A stretch of 64,000 nt of DNA from Pseudomonas akapageensis (GCF_011355085.1 NZ_VXCP01000018.1:1-64000); one strand, 5' to 3'; counted from the first letter of the stretch, positions 8,022-17,874 are shown. The notes: generated by a model from the letters alone, not told the origin. A program made the numbers and translations.

Positions 8022-8353
8022 GTACTTTGACGGTCGGTTCACGCAGCGTTGCGCTGGACAAGGATGGCTATCTGCAGGACCTGGGCGACTGGTCGCGCGA
8101 CGTGGCACACGCCCTCGCCGCCCAGGAGGACCTGGAATTGAGCCCCGAGCACTGGGAAGTCCTCGAACTGCTGCGTCAGTTCTACCAGGAGTTCCAGCTC
8201 TCGCCTGCCACGCGCCCGCTGATCAAGTACACCGCCTTGAAGCTCGGCCCGGAAAAGGGCAACAGCCTGCACCTCAACCGCCTGTTCAAAGGCACTCCCG
8301 CCAAACTTGCCGCCAAGCTGGCGGGCCTGCCCAAGCCGACCAATTGCATATGA
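8018..8353 (+). CDS. tusE: Sulfur relay protein TusE/DsrC
   Basis: TusE receives sulfur from TusBCD and passes it to MnmA for tRNA 2-thiouridine synthesis. 111 residues from the ATG at 8018, which overlaps the tusB stop (ATGA). Conserved DsrC features are LDKDGYL near the start, HWEVLELLRQFYQEF, and the C-terminal PKPTNCI with its penultimate cysteine, the essential swinging-arm thiol. The C-terminus overlaps the ybiB start. Confidence 0.96.
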   Translation: MSTLTVGSRSVALDKDGYLQDLGDWSRDVAHALAAQEDLELSPEHWEVLELLRQFYQEFQLSPATRPLIKYTALKLGPEKGNSLHLNRLFKGTPAKLAAKLAGLPKPTNCI

Positions 8354-9351
8354 CCGACTCTACCCCGTTGACCCTTGAAACCCCCGCCGAGCACCCGTTC
8401 GCGCAATTCGTGCGCATTCTGGGCAAAGGCAAGCGCGGCGCCCGCAGCCTGACCCGCGAGGAAGCGCGCGAGGCCATGGGCATGTTGCTCGACGAAAAAG
8501 TCGAAGACACCCAGCTCGGCGCGTTCCTGATGCTGCTGCGGCACAAGGAAGAAAGCCCGGAAGAGCTCGCAGGCTTCACCGAGGCCCTGCGCGCACGCCT
8601 GCAGGCGCCGGGCCTGGCGGTCGACATCGACTGGCCGACCTACGCCGGCAAGAAGCGCCATCTGCCCTGGTTCCTGCTGGCGGCCAAGTGCCTGGCCGAC
8701 AATGGCGTACGCATCTTCATGCACGGCGGCGGTGCACACACCGCCGGGCGCCTGTACACCGAACAGCTGCTGGAAACCCTGCAGATTCCGCTGTGCCGCA
8801 ACTGGCAAGACGTTGGCGTGGCCCTCGACAACCAGCATCTGGCCTTTATGCCGCTGATGGACTGGGCGCCCCAGCTGCAACGCATGATCGACCTACGCAA
8901 CACCCTGGGCCTGCGTTCGCCGATCCACTCGCTGGCCCGCATCCTCAACCCGCTGGCTGCGCGATGCGGTCTGCAAAGCATCTTCCATCCCGGCTACCAG
9001 GCCGTACACCGCGATGCCAGCGGCCTGCTTGGCGATTGCGCCATAGTGATCAAGGGCGATGGCGGCGAGATCGAGGTCAATCCCGACAGCGCCAGCCATC
9101 TGTACGGCACTCGGGACGGCCAGAGCTGGGACGAAGAGTGGCCGGCACTGTCGGCGCAACGGCATGTCAAACCGGCGCAGCTCGATCCGCAAGAGCTCAA
9201 GGCGGTATGGCGCGGCGAACGCGAAGACAGCTATGGCCAAATGGCCCTGCTGTCGACCATCGCCCTGGCCCTGCGTGGACTGGGTGAGCCACGGGAAACG
9301 GCATTCGAGAAGGCCCTGCAGTACTGGGAAGCGCGCAACCGTTCGATTTAA
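8350..9351 (+). CDS. ybiB: YbiB/TrpD2 family DNA-binding protein
   Basis: 333 residues with the anthranilate phosphoribosyltransferase fold (FAQFVRILGKGKRGARSLT, MHGGGAHTAGR) but diverged from TrpD, as in E. coli YbiB, which binds nucleic acids and is SOS-linked. The ATG at 8350 overlaps the tusE stop by 4 nt, so it appears to be the last gene of the tus operon. The assignment to glycosyltransferase family protein YbiB is good. A role in tRNA sulfur relay is only implied by co-transcription. Confidence 0.88.
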   Translation: MTDSTPLTLETPAEHPFAQFVRILGKGKRGARSLTREEAREAMGMLLDEKVEDTQLGAFLMLLRHKEESPEELAGFTEALRARLQAPGLAVDIDWPTYAGKKRHLPWFLLAAKCLADNGVRIFMHGGGAHTAGRLYTEQLLETLQIPLCRNWQDVGVALDNQHLAFMPLMDWAPQLQRMIDLRNTLGLRSPIHSLARILNPLAARCGLQSIFHPGYQAVHRDASGLLGDCAIVIKGDGGEIEVNPDSASHLYGTRDGQSWDEEWPALSAQRHVKPAQLDPQELKAVWRGEREDSYGQMALLSTIALALRGLGEPRETAFEKALQYWEARNRSI

Positions 9352-9441
9352 CCGAACATACCGGCCCATTCTTTGCGCTTTTAGTTCGAACCAGCCGCTC
9401 TACACTGGACTCCAACGCATTAAACAGCCGAGGAGTTCACG

Positions 9442-10437
9442 ATGGGCCTGTTAGTCGAAGGACGCTGGCGCGACCAGTGGTACGAAAGCAGCAAGGATGG
9501 CGCCTTCCAGCGCGAAAACGCACAACGCCGGCATTGGATAACCGCTGACGGCTCGGGCGAAGGCGGGTTCAAGGCCGAGGCCGGGCGCTACCACTTGTAT
9601 GTCTCGCTGGCCTGCCCCTGGGCCCACCGCACCCTGATCCTGCGCAAGCTCAAGGGCCTGGAAAGCCTCATCGAGGTGTCGGTGGTCAGCTGGCTGATGC
9701 GTGAGGATGGCTGGACCTTCGACACTGAAAAAGGCTCCACGGGCGACAAGCTCGACCACTTCCAGCTCCTGCACCAGCGCTACACCCGCGACGATCCGCA
9801 CTACACGGGCCGGGTCACCGTCCCCCTGCTCTGGGACAGACAACAGCAGCGCATCGTCAACAACGAATCGGCGGAGATCATCCGCATGTTCAACAGCGCC
9901 TTCGACGGCTTGACCGGCAATCGCCTGGACTTCTATCCAGCTCCCCTGCGCCCGTTGATCGACCAGCTGAACGAACGCATCTACCCGGCCGTCAACAATG
10001 GCGTCTACCGCGCAGGCTTCGCCACCTCGCAATCAGCTTACGAGCAAGCTTTCGATGATGTGTTCGCTGAGCTCGACCACCTGGAGAAACGGCTCGCAGA
10101 GCATCGCTACCTGGCCGGGGAATACCTGACCGAAGCCGACTGGCGCCTGTTCACCACGCTGATTCGTTTCGACGCGGTCTACCACGGCCACTTCAAGTGC
10201 AACCTGCGCCGAATCGCCGACTATCCGAACCTGTCGAATTGGCTAAGAGAGTTGTACCAGTGGCCGGGCGTGGCCGAGACCGTGGACTTCACCCACATCA
10301 AGCACCACTACTATGCCAGCCACCAGACCATCAACCCGACCGGCATCGTGCCCAAGGGCCCGGCGCAGGACTTTACCGCCCGCCACGACCGCGAGCGTCT
10401 GAACGGGTACGGCATCTGGCATCGCAGCAGAGCTTGA
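9442..10437 (+). CDS. Glutathionyl-hydroquinone reductase (GST omega-like, YqjG/PcpF type)
   Basis: 331-residue cytoplasmic glutathione transferase of the Xi/omega group. It has the CPWAHR motif with catalytic Cys58, the long spacer DGWTFDTEKGSTGD, the NNESAEIIRMFNSAFD segment binding glutathione, and the C-terminal DFTHIKHHYYASH..INPTGIVPKGP signature specific to glutathionyl-hydroquinone reductases. These enzymes reduce glutathionyl-quinols formed from quinones. AGGAG precedes the ATG. It is a single-gene unit converging on the chemoreceptor, with a 10-bp perfect hairpin between the two. Confidence 0.93.
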   Translation: MGLLVEGRWRDQWYESSKDGAFQRENAQRRHWITADGSGEGGFKAEAGRYHLYVSLACPWAHRTLILRKLKGLESLIEVSVVSWLMREDGWTFDTEKGSTGDKLDHFQLLHQRYTRDDPHYTGRVTVPLLWDRQQQRIVNNESAEIIRMFNSAFDGLTGNRLDFYPAPLRPLIDQLNERIYPAVNNGVYRAGFATSQSAYEQAFDDVFAELDHLEKRLAEHRYLAGEYLTEADWRLFTTLIRFDAVYHGHFKCNLRRIADYPNLSNWLRELYQWPGVAETVDFTHIKHHYYASHQTINPTGIVPKGPAQDFTARHDRERLNGYGIWHRSRA

Positions 10438-10444
10438 ACCTTGA

Positions 10445-10470
10445 GCGGCACCGGCGCGCACCGGTGCCGC
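10445..10470. terminator. Hairpin between convergent genes
   Basis: GCGGCACCGG/CCGGTGCCGC, a perfect 10-bp stem with a 6-nt loop between two convergent genes. There is no long T-run, so terminator function is probable but not certain. Confidence 0.55.
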
Positions 10471-10484
10471 CGAAGGGGTGGCGC

Positions 10485-11804
10485 TCAATTCAACTGCAGG
10501 GTCGCGTTGATCTGGCCGATGGCATCGACCACATGCCGTGAACCCATCTGAATCTCCAGGATCACCTGGCCTGCCTCATTGGCCAGCTCCACGCCCACGC
10601 CCGTGCGGCTCAGGCTCGACTGCATGCTGGCAACCGCACTGAGCGACAGATCGTGGTTTTGTCGCACCACATCGACAATTTCCACGGTCGCCTGACTTGT
10701 GCGACCTGCCAGGCTGCGGACCTCGTCGGCAACCACCGCAAAACCCCGACCGTGTTCCCCCGCCCGCGCAGCTTCGATCGCGGCGTTGAGTGCCAACAGA
10801 TTGGTCTGGTCAGCGATACCACGAATGGTTTGCACGATTTTGCCGATGATCTCCGACTGCCTGTTGACCGCATCGATGCTGTGCGCCGCTTCGTTCAAGT
10901 CTTTGGAGATTTCCTGGATCACCTGCACCGTCTGCTGAACGACACTAGAGCCCTTTTGCGCGCAGGCATCGTTTTGCACAGAAGTGGCATGGGCCGATTC
11001 GGCAGCCGTCTGCTGAGTCGTCACCTGGTTGGTAATATCACTGGCGAATTTCACAACTTTATACAAGCGGCCCTTGGCATCGAATATGGGGTTATACGAC
11101 GCCTCGAGATATATCACCTGCCCCATCTTGTTAACACGCTCGAACCGACGAGAATGAAACTCACCTCTATTAAGAGCCGCCCAAAATGCCTTGTAGGTCG
11201 GCGAATCCCCTTCGCCCCGGCGGCAAAACATACTGTGGTGCTGGCCGACTATCTCATTGAGGTGATAGCCCATAGTTGCGAGAAAGTTCTCATTGGCCGT
11301 TATAACTTTGCCTTGCGGAGTAAACTCGATCATCGCCATGGATCGACTGATGGCATTCATCAAGCCCTGGCTCTCATGTTCCTTGTTGACGCGTTGAGTA
11401 ATGACCGAAGCCACCTTGATCACGCTGCTCACCTGCCGGTCGACTCCCTTGACGGGCATGTAGCTGGCTTCGAGCCAGATTTCCTTGCCCTCTTTACCCA
11501 ACCGCATATAAGTCCCGCTCGAAGGCTCGCCCCGTGCCAGATCGCGCCAGAACCGCGCATAGTCATCGCTGCGCACGTAGGCGTCTTCGCAAAACATCCG
11601 GTGGTGCTTGCCTCGAATTTCCTCCACCGAGTAGCCCACGGTTGTGCAGAAATTCTCGTTGGCGTCGAGGATGGTGCCATCAGGCGCAAACTCGATCATG
11701 GCCATGGAGCGGCTGATGGCATCCAGTTTGCCATGAGCCGTCGACAATGCCTTGGTGCAGCGCTCAATCTCGGCTAAATCGGCTTTACGATGAAAGTCAA
11801 ACAT
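10485..11804 (-). CDS. Soluble methyl-accepting chemoreceptor with two PAS domains (BdlA-like)
   Basis: 439 residues with no membrane segment. Two tandem PAS domains (about 25-140 and 150-265) share a repeated opening [11 protein letters not shown] and a GYSVEEI/GYHLNEI pattern. A shortened MCP signalling domain (about 270-439) has the canonical tip [20 protein letters not shown]. The architecture matches P. aeruginosa BdlA, which senses redox or nutrient cues through haem/PAS and triggers biofilm dispersal. The MCP domain stops soon after the hairpin, so the second helix is short. No chemotaxis gene is adjacent. The BdlA relationship is by architecture only. Confidence 0.88.
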   Translation of the reverse strand: MFDFHRKADLAEIERCTKALSTAHGKLDAISRSMAMIEFAPDGTILDANENFCTTVGYSVEEIRGKHHRMFCEDAYVRSDDYARFWRDLARGEPSSGTYMRLGKEGKEIWLEASYMPVKGVDRQVSSVIKVASVITQRVNKEHESQGLMNAISRSMAMIEFTPQGKVITANENFLATMGYHLNEIVGQHHSMFCRRGEGDSPTYKAFWAALNRGEFHSRRFERVNKMGQVIYLEASYNPIFDAKGRLYKVVKFASDITNQVTTQQTAAESAHATSVQNDACAQKGSSVVQQTVQVIQEISKDLNEAAHSIDAVNRQSEIIGKIVQTIRGIADQTNLLALNAAIEAARAGEHGRGFAVVADEVRSLAGRTSQATVEIVDVVRQNHDLSLSAVASMQSSLSRTGVGVELANEAGQVILEIQMGSRHVVDAIGQINATLQLN

Positions 11805-12202
11805 GAGTCGACTCTTCCTTGTGCGAATTTATTATTAACGGATTTCAAAAAACTTGATAATGCACCGCAACTTTCACCCACAACAAAACAGCGCCTGATT
11901 GAGATCGACGAGAAACTCCACGGTATTTAGAGCACTGAAAAAACCAGGAAGGGTTTTAATGTCCCAGCCTGGCCGTTGGTCTTTGCATCAGAGCATAACG
12001 AGTCATCGCAAGACTGCAAGCAGTTTGATATCAGCGATCGGGATCTTTACACAAGCGAGGGGCGCGCAAACGATTAAAGGCAAGAAGCGAGCCATACCAA
12101 AATGGGCAATACGGCAATTTCAATGGTAGTTTTGCACCACGACTAAAGTTGGATCCAAAGTTCCGGGCGCATTAAAGCGCCCGGACGAAAGATGGGGCTT
12201 TT
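11805..12202. other. 398-bp intergenic region with one hairpin
   Basis: AT-richer spacer between the chemoreceptor start and the aldo/keto reductase stop. I see no convincing gene. Near its right end is a 9-bp perfect hairpin, TCCGGGCGC-ATTAAA-GCGCCCGGA (12162-12185), probably the terminator of the minus-strand aldo/keto reductase. The left part should carry the chemoreceptor promoter, but no clear boxes are readable. Confidence 0.5.
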
Positions 12203-13255
12203 TCAGGCAACAGGTATAAGCGGCACGTCGAGTTGTTGCCCGCCATTGAGCCGCTCGAAGGACTCTGTAACCTGCTCATGGGGTACGCCCAGGGCAATCG
12301 CACTGGCACTGTCGAGCCGAGCGACTTGCTCAGCCGACAACGTGACCTGCAAGGCACCAAGGGTGGCATCGAACTGTTCGCGGGTTCGCGAACCGAGAAT
12401 CGGGATCAGTCCGGTAGTGGAGCGCGCAGCCTTGTAGCGCAACCACGCAATCGCAATATGCGTAGGCGTCGCCCCCTGCTCGGCCGCCACGGCCAGCAGT
12501 GTGTCGATAATCGCCGTTTCGCGGGCGCTGGTTTCAGCATGGACCAACATGCCCAGCTTCGACGCCCGATTGTCACCACCGGCATTGCGGTACTTGCCGG
12601 TCAAAAAGCCTCCGCCCAACGGCGACCATGCCGTGATGCCCAGACCCAGGGCTTCGGCCATCGGCAGCAATTCGCGATCGGCGCTGCGCTCGACCAGGCT
12701 GTACTCCACCTGAATCCCGGCGATCCGTGCCTGGCCTCGGACTTCGGCGAGGGTATCGGCACGGGCGATGCGCCAGGCCGGAAAGTTCGACAGGCCACCG
12801 TAGGTAATCTTGCCTGAGCGCACCAGGTCATCGAAGCCGCGGACAATCTCCTCCATCGGCGTAAGGCAATCGCTGATGTGTGCCCAGAACAGGTCGATAT
12901 GGTCAGTCTTGAGTCGCTTGAGGCTCTCCTCCACCGAGCGGATCATGTTCTTGCGATTGTTGCCGGTGTGGGAAATGCCCGCGGCCGGCGTCGTGCCCAG
13001 GGTGTACTTGGTGGCGACAACAAATCGATCACGCTCGGCGGCAATGAACTCGCCGAGCAGGACCTCGGACTGACCCGCCTGGTAGCCATTGGCGGTATCG
13101 AGAAAGTTGCCGCCGGCTTCTACGTAGCCATCGAAGATTTTTTTCGCTTCATCTCGTTCGGCACCATGACCCCAGCCGGTACCGAAGTTGCCGGTGCCCA
13201 GTGCCAGTTCGGAAACGCGCAAGCCGGTATGCCGGCCGAAGACCTTGTAACGCAT
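12203..13255 (-). CDS. Aldo/keto reductase
   Basis: NADPH-dependent aldo/keto reductase, 350 residues from the ATG at 13255, with GGAGT upstream. An extension to 13321 adds a non-homologous hydrophobic stretch. The catalytic tetrad is visible: Asp and Tyr in DTANGYQAG, Lys in VATKYTLG, His in LFWAHIS. The TIM-barrel strands GITAWSPLGGGFLTGKY and LIPILGSRT are also clear. It belongs to the YghZ/Tas-like group reducing aldehydes in the cytoplasm. Substrate unknown. It is monocistronic, with the gluconate regulator gene upstream on the same strand but about 100 bp away. Confidence 0.92.
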   Translation of the reverse strand: MRYKVFGRHTGLRVSELALGTGNFGTGWGHGAERDEAKKIFDGYVEAGGNFLDTANGYQAGQSEVLLGEFIAAERDRFVVATKYTLGTTPAAGISHTGNNRKNMIRSVEESLKRLKTDHIDLFWAHISDCLTPMEEIVRGFDDLVRSGKITYGGLSNFPAWRIARADTLAEVRGQARIAGIQVEYSLVERSADRELLPMAEALGLGITAWSPLGGGFLTGKYRNAGGDNRASKLGMLVHAETSARETAIIDTLLAVAAEQGATPTHIAIAWLRYKAARSTTGLIPILGSRTREQFDATLGALQVTLSAEQVARLDSASAIALGVPHEQVTESFERLNGGQQLDVPLIPVA

Positions 13256-13351
13256 GATGCTGACTCCGATTCGTTGATTGGATGACGCCAATAATATGAT
13301 GATCGTAATACAACGAGTCAAGCCAAACCGCCAGCCGGCAGTGGCTGACGG

Positions 13352-14371
13352 TCAGGTGCTTTCGCGAACCATCAGTTCAAAGCCCAGGTCCTGAGTCTGG
13401 GCGCCACCCGGCTTGCCGTCGAGCATGGCCAGCAGCATCTGCGCGGCGCGGCGACCGATGGCGGCGCGGGGGGTGCGGATCGAGGTCAGGCGTGGCACCA
13501 GGTGGGCCGAGGCTGGCAGGTCGTTGAAGCCGATCATGGCGACCCGCTCCGGAATGGCGATGTTCTGGCGCAACGCTTCGAGTATCGCGCCCTGGGCCAG
13601 GTCGTCGTTGCAGAAAAAGATTCCGTCGACGTCCGGATGACGGCGCATCAGGTCGCTGAACAGCTGCCCACCCAGGCCGATCGAGGATGGATCCGGCGCC
13701 ATGACCTCCAGCGAGACATCGTAGACACCGGCCTCCTGCAAGGTCCGACGAAAGCCTTCGGCGCGCTGCATCACCCGAGGGTCGAGTTGTGCCGCCACAT
13801 AAGCCAGCCGGCGTCGCCCCCGCTCGAGCAGATGCTGAGCGGCAACGACCCCTGCCTGCTCCTGGGAGAAACCCACCGACATCACCCCGGGCGTCGGCAC
13901 CAGTTCCATCATGTGCACGCACGGCACACCACTGGCCGCCAGCATGCGCCGCGAGCCTTCGGTGCGGTCAAAGCCGGTCAGCAGGATGCCGCGCGGCTGA
14001 TGCCCCAGGTAGTTGCGGATCAGCTTCTCTTCGTCCTCGATGTCGTAGTGAAAGTTGCCGATCAGCACTTCCAGGCCACGGGGGCGCATCACTTCATGGA
14101 TGGCTTCGAGGGTTTCGATGAACAACTGGTTGGACAGCGACGGGATCAGTACCACCACTGACTGACTTTGCGCCGAGGCCAGCGCCCGGGCTGCCGGATT
14201 GGCCACATAGCCTAGACTCAAGGCTGCTTCCTCGACCTTTTTCACCAGGTCCGGAGCCACGGTAGCCACCCCCCGCAAGGCACGGGAGGCAGTGATGGGA
14301 GAGACCCCGGAAAGGCGGGCAACTTCCGCCAGGGTGGGACGTCCGGTAGTACGAGAGCCGATGCGGGTCAT
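13352..14371 (-). CDS. gntR: LacI family gluconate operon repressor GntR
   Basis: 339-residue LacI-type repressor with N-terminal HTH PTLAEVARLSGVSPITASRA and a periplasmic-binding-like core. It is divergent from gntK and gntP. The operator GATAGCGCTATC in front of gntK and a near-identical copy in front of gntP are the expected targets for this Pseudomonas GntR. Gluconate or 6-phosphogluconate is the expected inducer (family knowledge). A long plus-strand open frame within it is a GC-rich shadow. Confidence 0.93.
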   Translation of the reverse strand: MTRIGSRTTGRPTLAEVARLSGVSPITASRALRGVATVAPDLVKKVEEAALSLGYVANPAARALASAQSQSVVVLIPSLSNQLFIETLEAIHEVMRPRGLEVLIGNFHYDIEDEEKLIRNYLGHQPRGILLTGFDRTEGSRRMLAASGVPCVHMMELVPTPGVMSVGFSQEQAGVVAAQHLLERGRRRLAYVAAQLDPRVMQRAEGFRRTLQEAGVYDVSLEVMAPDPSSIGLGGQLFSDLMRRHPDVDGIFFCNDDLAQGAILEALRQNIAIPERVAMIGFNDLPASAHLVPRLTSIRTPRAAIGRRAAQMLLAMLDGKPGGAQTQDLGFELMVREST

Positions 14372-14531
14372 GGATTTGATTATTTTCGACTTGCAAAGAA
14401 TAGGGAACGGGCACTAAGGTAGCGCTGTCCCGGGCTGGGAGCAATTCACAATTGCGTAACAACCGATGACGACAACTACAAGATCAATGAAACAGGGAAG
14501 AAGCGTTCCTGTCCGGTCGACTGCCTCGACC

Positions 14532-14547
14532 AAGATAGCGCTATCTT
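14532..14547. promoter_or_regulatory. GntR operator upstream of gntK
   Basis: Perfect palindrome AAGATAGCGCTATCTT, 17 bp before the gntK ATG, with a near copy upstream of gntP. Confidence 0.85.
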
Positions 14548-14563
14548 TCCGTTGGAGGTACCG

Positions 14564-15103
14564 ATGAATTTCCCCCTGCCCGCATTGGTAGTGATGGGTG
14601 TAGCTGGATGTGGCAAGAGCCATATCGGTGCCGCCATTGCCGCGCTTAGCGGTGGCCGCCTGATCGAAGGCGACGCCTTCCATCCCGCTGCCAATATCGA
14701 AAAGATGAGCGCCGGCATCCCCCTCGACGATGACGACCGTGCCGGCTGGCTGATCAGCCTGGGCAAGGAATTGAGCGCCACCATCAAGGCCGGCGAGCGT
14801 CCGATCCTGACCTGCTCGGCACTCAAGCTGCGCTACCGCGAGACCCTGCGCGCCGCCGTGCCGGAGCTGGGCTTCGTGTTTCTCGAGCTCAGCCCCGAAG
14901 AAGCCACGCGTCGAGTGACTGCCCGCCCCGGCCATTTCATGCCCGCCAGCCTGATCGAAAGCCAGTTCGCCACCCTCGAGCCGCCCTATGGCGAGCATCT
15001 GACCCTGACCCTGGATGCCACCGAACGCCCAGCGGAACTGGCCAACCAGGTCGACGCCTGGCTCATCAGCAACGGTGCGGTGACCCTGTCGCAATCGGCG
15101 TGA
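14564..15103 (+). CDS. gntK: Gluconokinase
   Basis: Phosphorylates gluconate to 6-phosphogluconate with ATP, feeding the Entner-Doudoroff pathway. 179 residues from the ATG at 14564, with a strong GGAGG just upstream. P-loop GVAGCGKS near residue 15, then EGDAFHP, the ILTCSALKLRYR segment and the C-terminal GEHLTLTLDA typical of GntK/IdnK. It is followed by its transporter after a second operator. Confidence 0.95.
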   Translation: MNFPLPALVVMGVAGCGKSHIGAAIAALSGGRLIEGDAFHPAANIEKMSAGIPLDDDDRAGWLISLGKELSATIKAGERPILTCSALKLRYRETLRAAVPELGFVFLELSPEEATRRVTARPGHFMPASLIESQFATLEPPYGEHLTLTLDATERPAELANQVDAWLISNGAVTLSQSA

Positions 15104-15126
15104 CGGAAAATTTCCGTCAGGTCAAC

Positions 15127-15144
15127 AAAGATAGCGCTACCTTT
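15127..15144. promoter_or_regulatory. GntR operator upstream of gntP
   Basis: AAAGATAGCGCTACCTTT differs from the gntK operator core by one base, so gntP has its own GntR-controlled site. Confidence 0.82.
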
Positions 15145-15187
15145 AATAGATTCGCCCCACAACAACGACAAAACGAGGCACTGAACC

Positions 15188-16540
15188 ATGCTCGGTTTAG
15201 CCAACGATACTTACTTGCTTCTTGATGCCCTGGTCACCATCGTCGGCCTGGTGCTGCTGATTACCCAGTTCAAGGTCCACCCCTTCGTCGCCCTGACGCT
15301 GGCCGCCGGTTTCCTGGGGCTTACCTCCGGCATGCCGGTGGTCAAGGTGATGAAATCCTTCCAGGACGGCTTTGGCGGCGTGCTGGGTTTCGTCGGTATC
15401 GTGCTGGCCCTGGGCACCATGCTCGGCAAGCTGATGGCCGACTCCGGCGGTGCCGATCAGATCGCCCAGACCCTGATCCGCGCCTTCGGCAAGAAGAACG
15501 TGCACTGGGCCATGATGTTTTCGGCGTTTCTGGTCGGGATCCCTCTGTTCTTCGAAATCGGCTTCGTGCTGCTGATCCCGCTGGTGTTCATCGTCTCCCG
15601 GCGTTCCGGGGTGTCGCTGATCAAGATCGGCATCCCGCTGCTGGCCGGCCTGTCGGTGGTGCACGGCCTGGTGCCACCGCATCCGGGTCCGCTGCTGGCC
15701 ATCGGCATCTTCAATGCCGACATCGGCAAGACGATTTTCTACGGCCTGATCGTCGGCCTGCCGACCGCTGTGATCGCCGGCCCGCTGTTCGGTAATTTCA
15801 TCTCCAAATACATCCCTGGCAGCCCGTCCCAGGAACTGATGGACCAGATTGCCAAGGAATCGGAAGCCCGCAACCTGCCGAGCTTCAGCATCACCCTGAT
15901 CACCGTGCTGTTGCCGGTGTTCCTGATGCTGCTCAAGACCCTCGCTGACGTGGTGTTGCCAGCCGACCACATCATCCGCCAATGGATGGACCTGATCGGT
16001 CACCCCATCACCGCCCTGCTCATGGCGCTGTTGCTGGCCTTCTACACCTTCGGTGCAGCGCGCGGCTTCAATCGCAACCAGATCATGGAGATGCTCAACC
16101 AGAGTCTGGCGCCGACTGCCGCGATCGTGCTGATCGTCGGTGCCGGCGGTGGCTTCAAGCAGATGCTGGTCGATACCGGCGTGGGCAACGTGATCGGGCA
16201 AATGGCCGTACACGCGCAGATCTCGCCGATCATGCTGGCCTGGCTGGTAGCGGCGGTGATTCGTATCGCCACGGGCTCGGCCACGGTAGCCACCATCACC
16301 GGCGCCGGCATCGTCGCCCCTGTTGTGGGCCTGATTCCGGACGTCAACCGGGAACTGCTGGTACTGGCCACCGGCGCCGGCTCACTCATTCTGTCTCATG
16401 TGAACGATGCGGGCTTCTGGCTGGTCAAGCAGTACTTCAACATGACCGTGGCCGAGACGTTCAAGACCTGGACCATGATGGAAACCATCCTGTCGGTGGT
16501 GGGGATCATCTTTATCATGCTGTTGTCGTTGGTGGTCTGA
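15188..16540 (+). CDS. gntP: Gluconate:H+ symporter (GntP family)
   Basis: 450-residue inner-membrane permease of the GntP family with about 12-14 helices. Recognisable segments are LVPPHPGPLLAIGIF, GGFKQMLVDTGVG, and ATGSATVATITGAGIVAP in the C-terminal half, followed by LSHVNDAGFW. It imports gluconate for GntK encoded 85 bp upstream. GAGG precedes the ATG. It has its own GntR operator, so kinase and permease can be co-regulated without a shared transcript. Confidence 0.95.
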   Translation: MLGLANDTYLLLDALVTIVGLVLLITQFKVHPFVALTLAAGFLGLTSGMPVVKVMKSFQDGFGGVLGFVGIVLALGTMLGKLMADSGGADQIAQTLIRAFGKKNVHWAMMFSAFLVGIPLFFEIGFVLLIPLVFIVSRRSGVSLIKIGIPLLAGLSVVHGLVPPHPGPLLAIGIFNADIGKTIFYGLIVGLPTAVIAGPLFGNFISKYIPGSPSQELMDQIAKESEARNLPSFSITLITVLLPVFLMLLKTLADVVLPADHIIRQWMDLIGHPITALLMALLLAFYTFGAARGFNRNQIMEMLNQSLAPTAAIVLIVGAGGGFKQMLVDTGVGNVIGQMAVHAQISPIMLAWLVAAVIRIATGSATVATITGAGIVAPVVGLIPDVNRELLVLATGAGSLILSHVNDAGFWLVKQYFNMTVAETFKTWTMMETILSVVGIIFIMLLSLVV

Positions 16541-16560
16541 CGCCACCGATTTGATACCCC

Positions 16561-16647
16561 TGTGGGAGCTGGCTTGCCAGCGATGCCGGCACCGCGGTTC
16601 GTATGAATCACCGCGGTGATATCATCGCTGGCAAGCCAGCTCCCACA
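16561..16647. repeat. REPIN (inverted pair of REP sequences)
   Basis: GTGGGAGCTGGCTTGCCAGC at the left and its full inverted copy at the right (arms 24 nt, 16561-16584 and 16624-16647), with an inner inverted repeat ACCGCGG/CCGCGGT. This is the classic P. fluorescens REPIN arrangement. It lies between the convergent gntP and alcohol dehydrogenase genes. Confidence 0.92.
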
Positions 16648-16672
16648 GTGCCCGCCACCTGTGAACTCAAAC

Positions 16673-17821
16673 TCAAAACGCGCTGGCAAATATCCCTTCA
16701 ATCTCCCTCTGGCTCGCCGGCCGCGGATTGGTCAGCCCACACGCATCCTTGAGCGCATTGCTTGCGAGGACAGGAATATCCTTCTCCCTGGCCCCCAACA
16801 GCGACAACCCGGCGGGAATGTCGATGTCCCGCGACAGACTCCGAATCGCCGCAATCGCCGCCGCACTGCCCTGCTCCGCACTCATGCCATGCACATCCAC
16901 GCCCATGGCCCTGGCCACATCGCACAGGCGCTCGGCGCAGACGCTGGCGTTGAAACTCTGCACATGGGGCAGCAACACCGCGTTGCACACGCCATGGGGC
17001 AAGTCATAAAAGCCGCCCAACTGGTGGGCCATGGCATGCACGTAGCCAAGCGAAGCATTGTTGAACGCCATGCCGGCCAGGAACTGGGCATAGGCCATGT
17101 TCTCCCGCGCCGTCAGATCACCGCCATCGGCCACCGCCTGGCGCAGGTTGGTGCTGATCATCTCGATCGCCTTGAGGGCACAGGCATCGGTAATCGGTGA
17201 CGCCGCTGTCGACACATAAGCTTCGATGGCGTGGGTCAAGGCATCCATGCCGGTGGCCGCCGTCAGGCCCTTGGGCATTGCGACCATCAAGGCTGGGTCG
17301 TTGACCGACAGCAGTGGCGTGACGTTACGGTCGACGATAGCCATTTTCACATGACGAGCTTCGTCAGTGATGATGCAGAAACGGGTCATCTCGCTGGCCG
17401 TGCCAGCGGTGGTGTTGATCGCAATCAGCGGCAACTGTGGCTTGGCCGATTTATCGACACCCTCATAATCACTGATGCAACCGCCATTGGTAGCGCACAG
17501 GGCAATACCCTTGGCACAGTCATGGGGCGAGCCACCGCCCAGGGAAATCACAAAGTCGCACTGACCGGCCCGCAGTACCGCCAATCCCTGTTCGACGTTA
17601 TCGATGCCGGGGTTGGGCTTGGCGCCATCGAACAGCACCGAGTCGATATCCTGAGCGACCAGCAAGCTGGCAATCTTCGCCGCAACCCCAGCCTCGGCCA
17701 GCCCCGCATCGGTGACGATCAAGGCCCGGCGAAAGCCGTACTTGCCGATGGCGATCATGGCCTCGTCGAGACAGTCGATGCCCATGACGTTGACGGCGGG
17801 GATAAAGAATGTGCTGCTCAT
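16673..17821 (-). CDS. Iron-containing alcohol dehydrogenase (YiaY/FucO type)
   Basis: Group III metal-dependent alcohol dehydrogenase, 382 residues. It has the N-terminal PAVNVMG, the NAD-binding [25 protein letters not shown], the metal-ligand region [16 protein letters not shown], and the DVPVL-like C-terminal segment. It oxidises a primary alcohol or reduces the aldehyde with NAD(H). An unusual 12-bp inverted repeat directly in front of the ATG encloses the ribosome-binding site and may control translation. The gene is flanked by REPINs on both sides. Substrate unassigned. Confidence 0.93.
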   Translation of the reverse strand: MSSTFFIPAVNVMGIDCLDEAMIAIGKYGFRRALIVTDAGLAEAGVAAKIASLLVAQDIDSVLFDGAKPNPGIDNVEQGLAVLRAGQCDFVISLGGGSPHDCAKGIALCATNGGCISDYEGVDKSAKPQLPLIAINTTAGTASEMTRFCIITDEARHVKMAIVDRNVTPLLSVNDPALMVAMPKGLTAATGMDALTHAIEAYVSTAASPITDACALKAIEMISTNLRQAVADGGDLTARENMAYAQFLAGMAFNNASLGYVHAMAHQLGGFYDLPHGVCNAVLLPHVQSFNASVCAERLCDVARAMGVDVHGMSAEQGSAAAIAAIRSLSRDIDIPAGLSLLGAREKDIPVLASNALKDACGLTNPRPASQREIEGIFASAF

Positions 17822-17827
17822 GGCGGG

Positions 17828-17874
17828 CCCCTCATACAGTTTCCAATGCGTCGAGCATCTGCCTGTATGAGGGG
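17828..17874 (-). promoter_or_regulatory. 5'UTR hairpin sequestering the alcohol-dehydrogenase ribosome-binding site
   Basis: CCCCTCATACAG (17828-17839) and its exact complement CTGTATGAGGGG (17863-17874) form a 12-bp perfect stem with a 23-nt loop in the mRNA leader. The 3' arm contains GAGGGG, the only good Shine-Dalgarno match, 6 nt before the ATG at 17821. Folding would hide it. Confidence 0.6.

Noticed and set aside
11899..12129. 76-codon plus-strand frame in the gap after the chemoreceptor
   Set aside because: Poor start context, no family resemblance, composition like non-coding sequence.
15197..16213. 338-codon minus-strand frame opposite gntP
   Set aside because: His/Gln/Asp-rich translation typical of an antisense shadow of a hydrophobic membrane protein; the plus strand is a convincing GntP.
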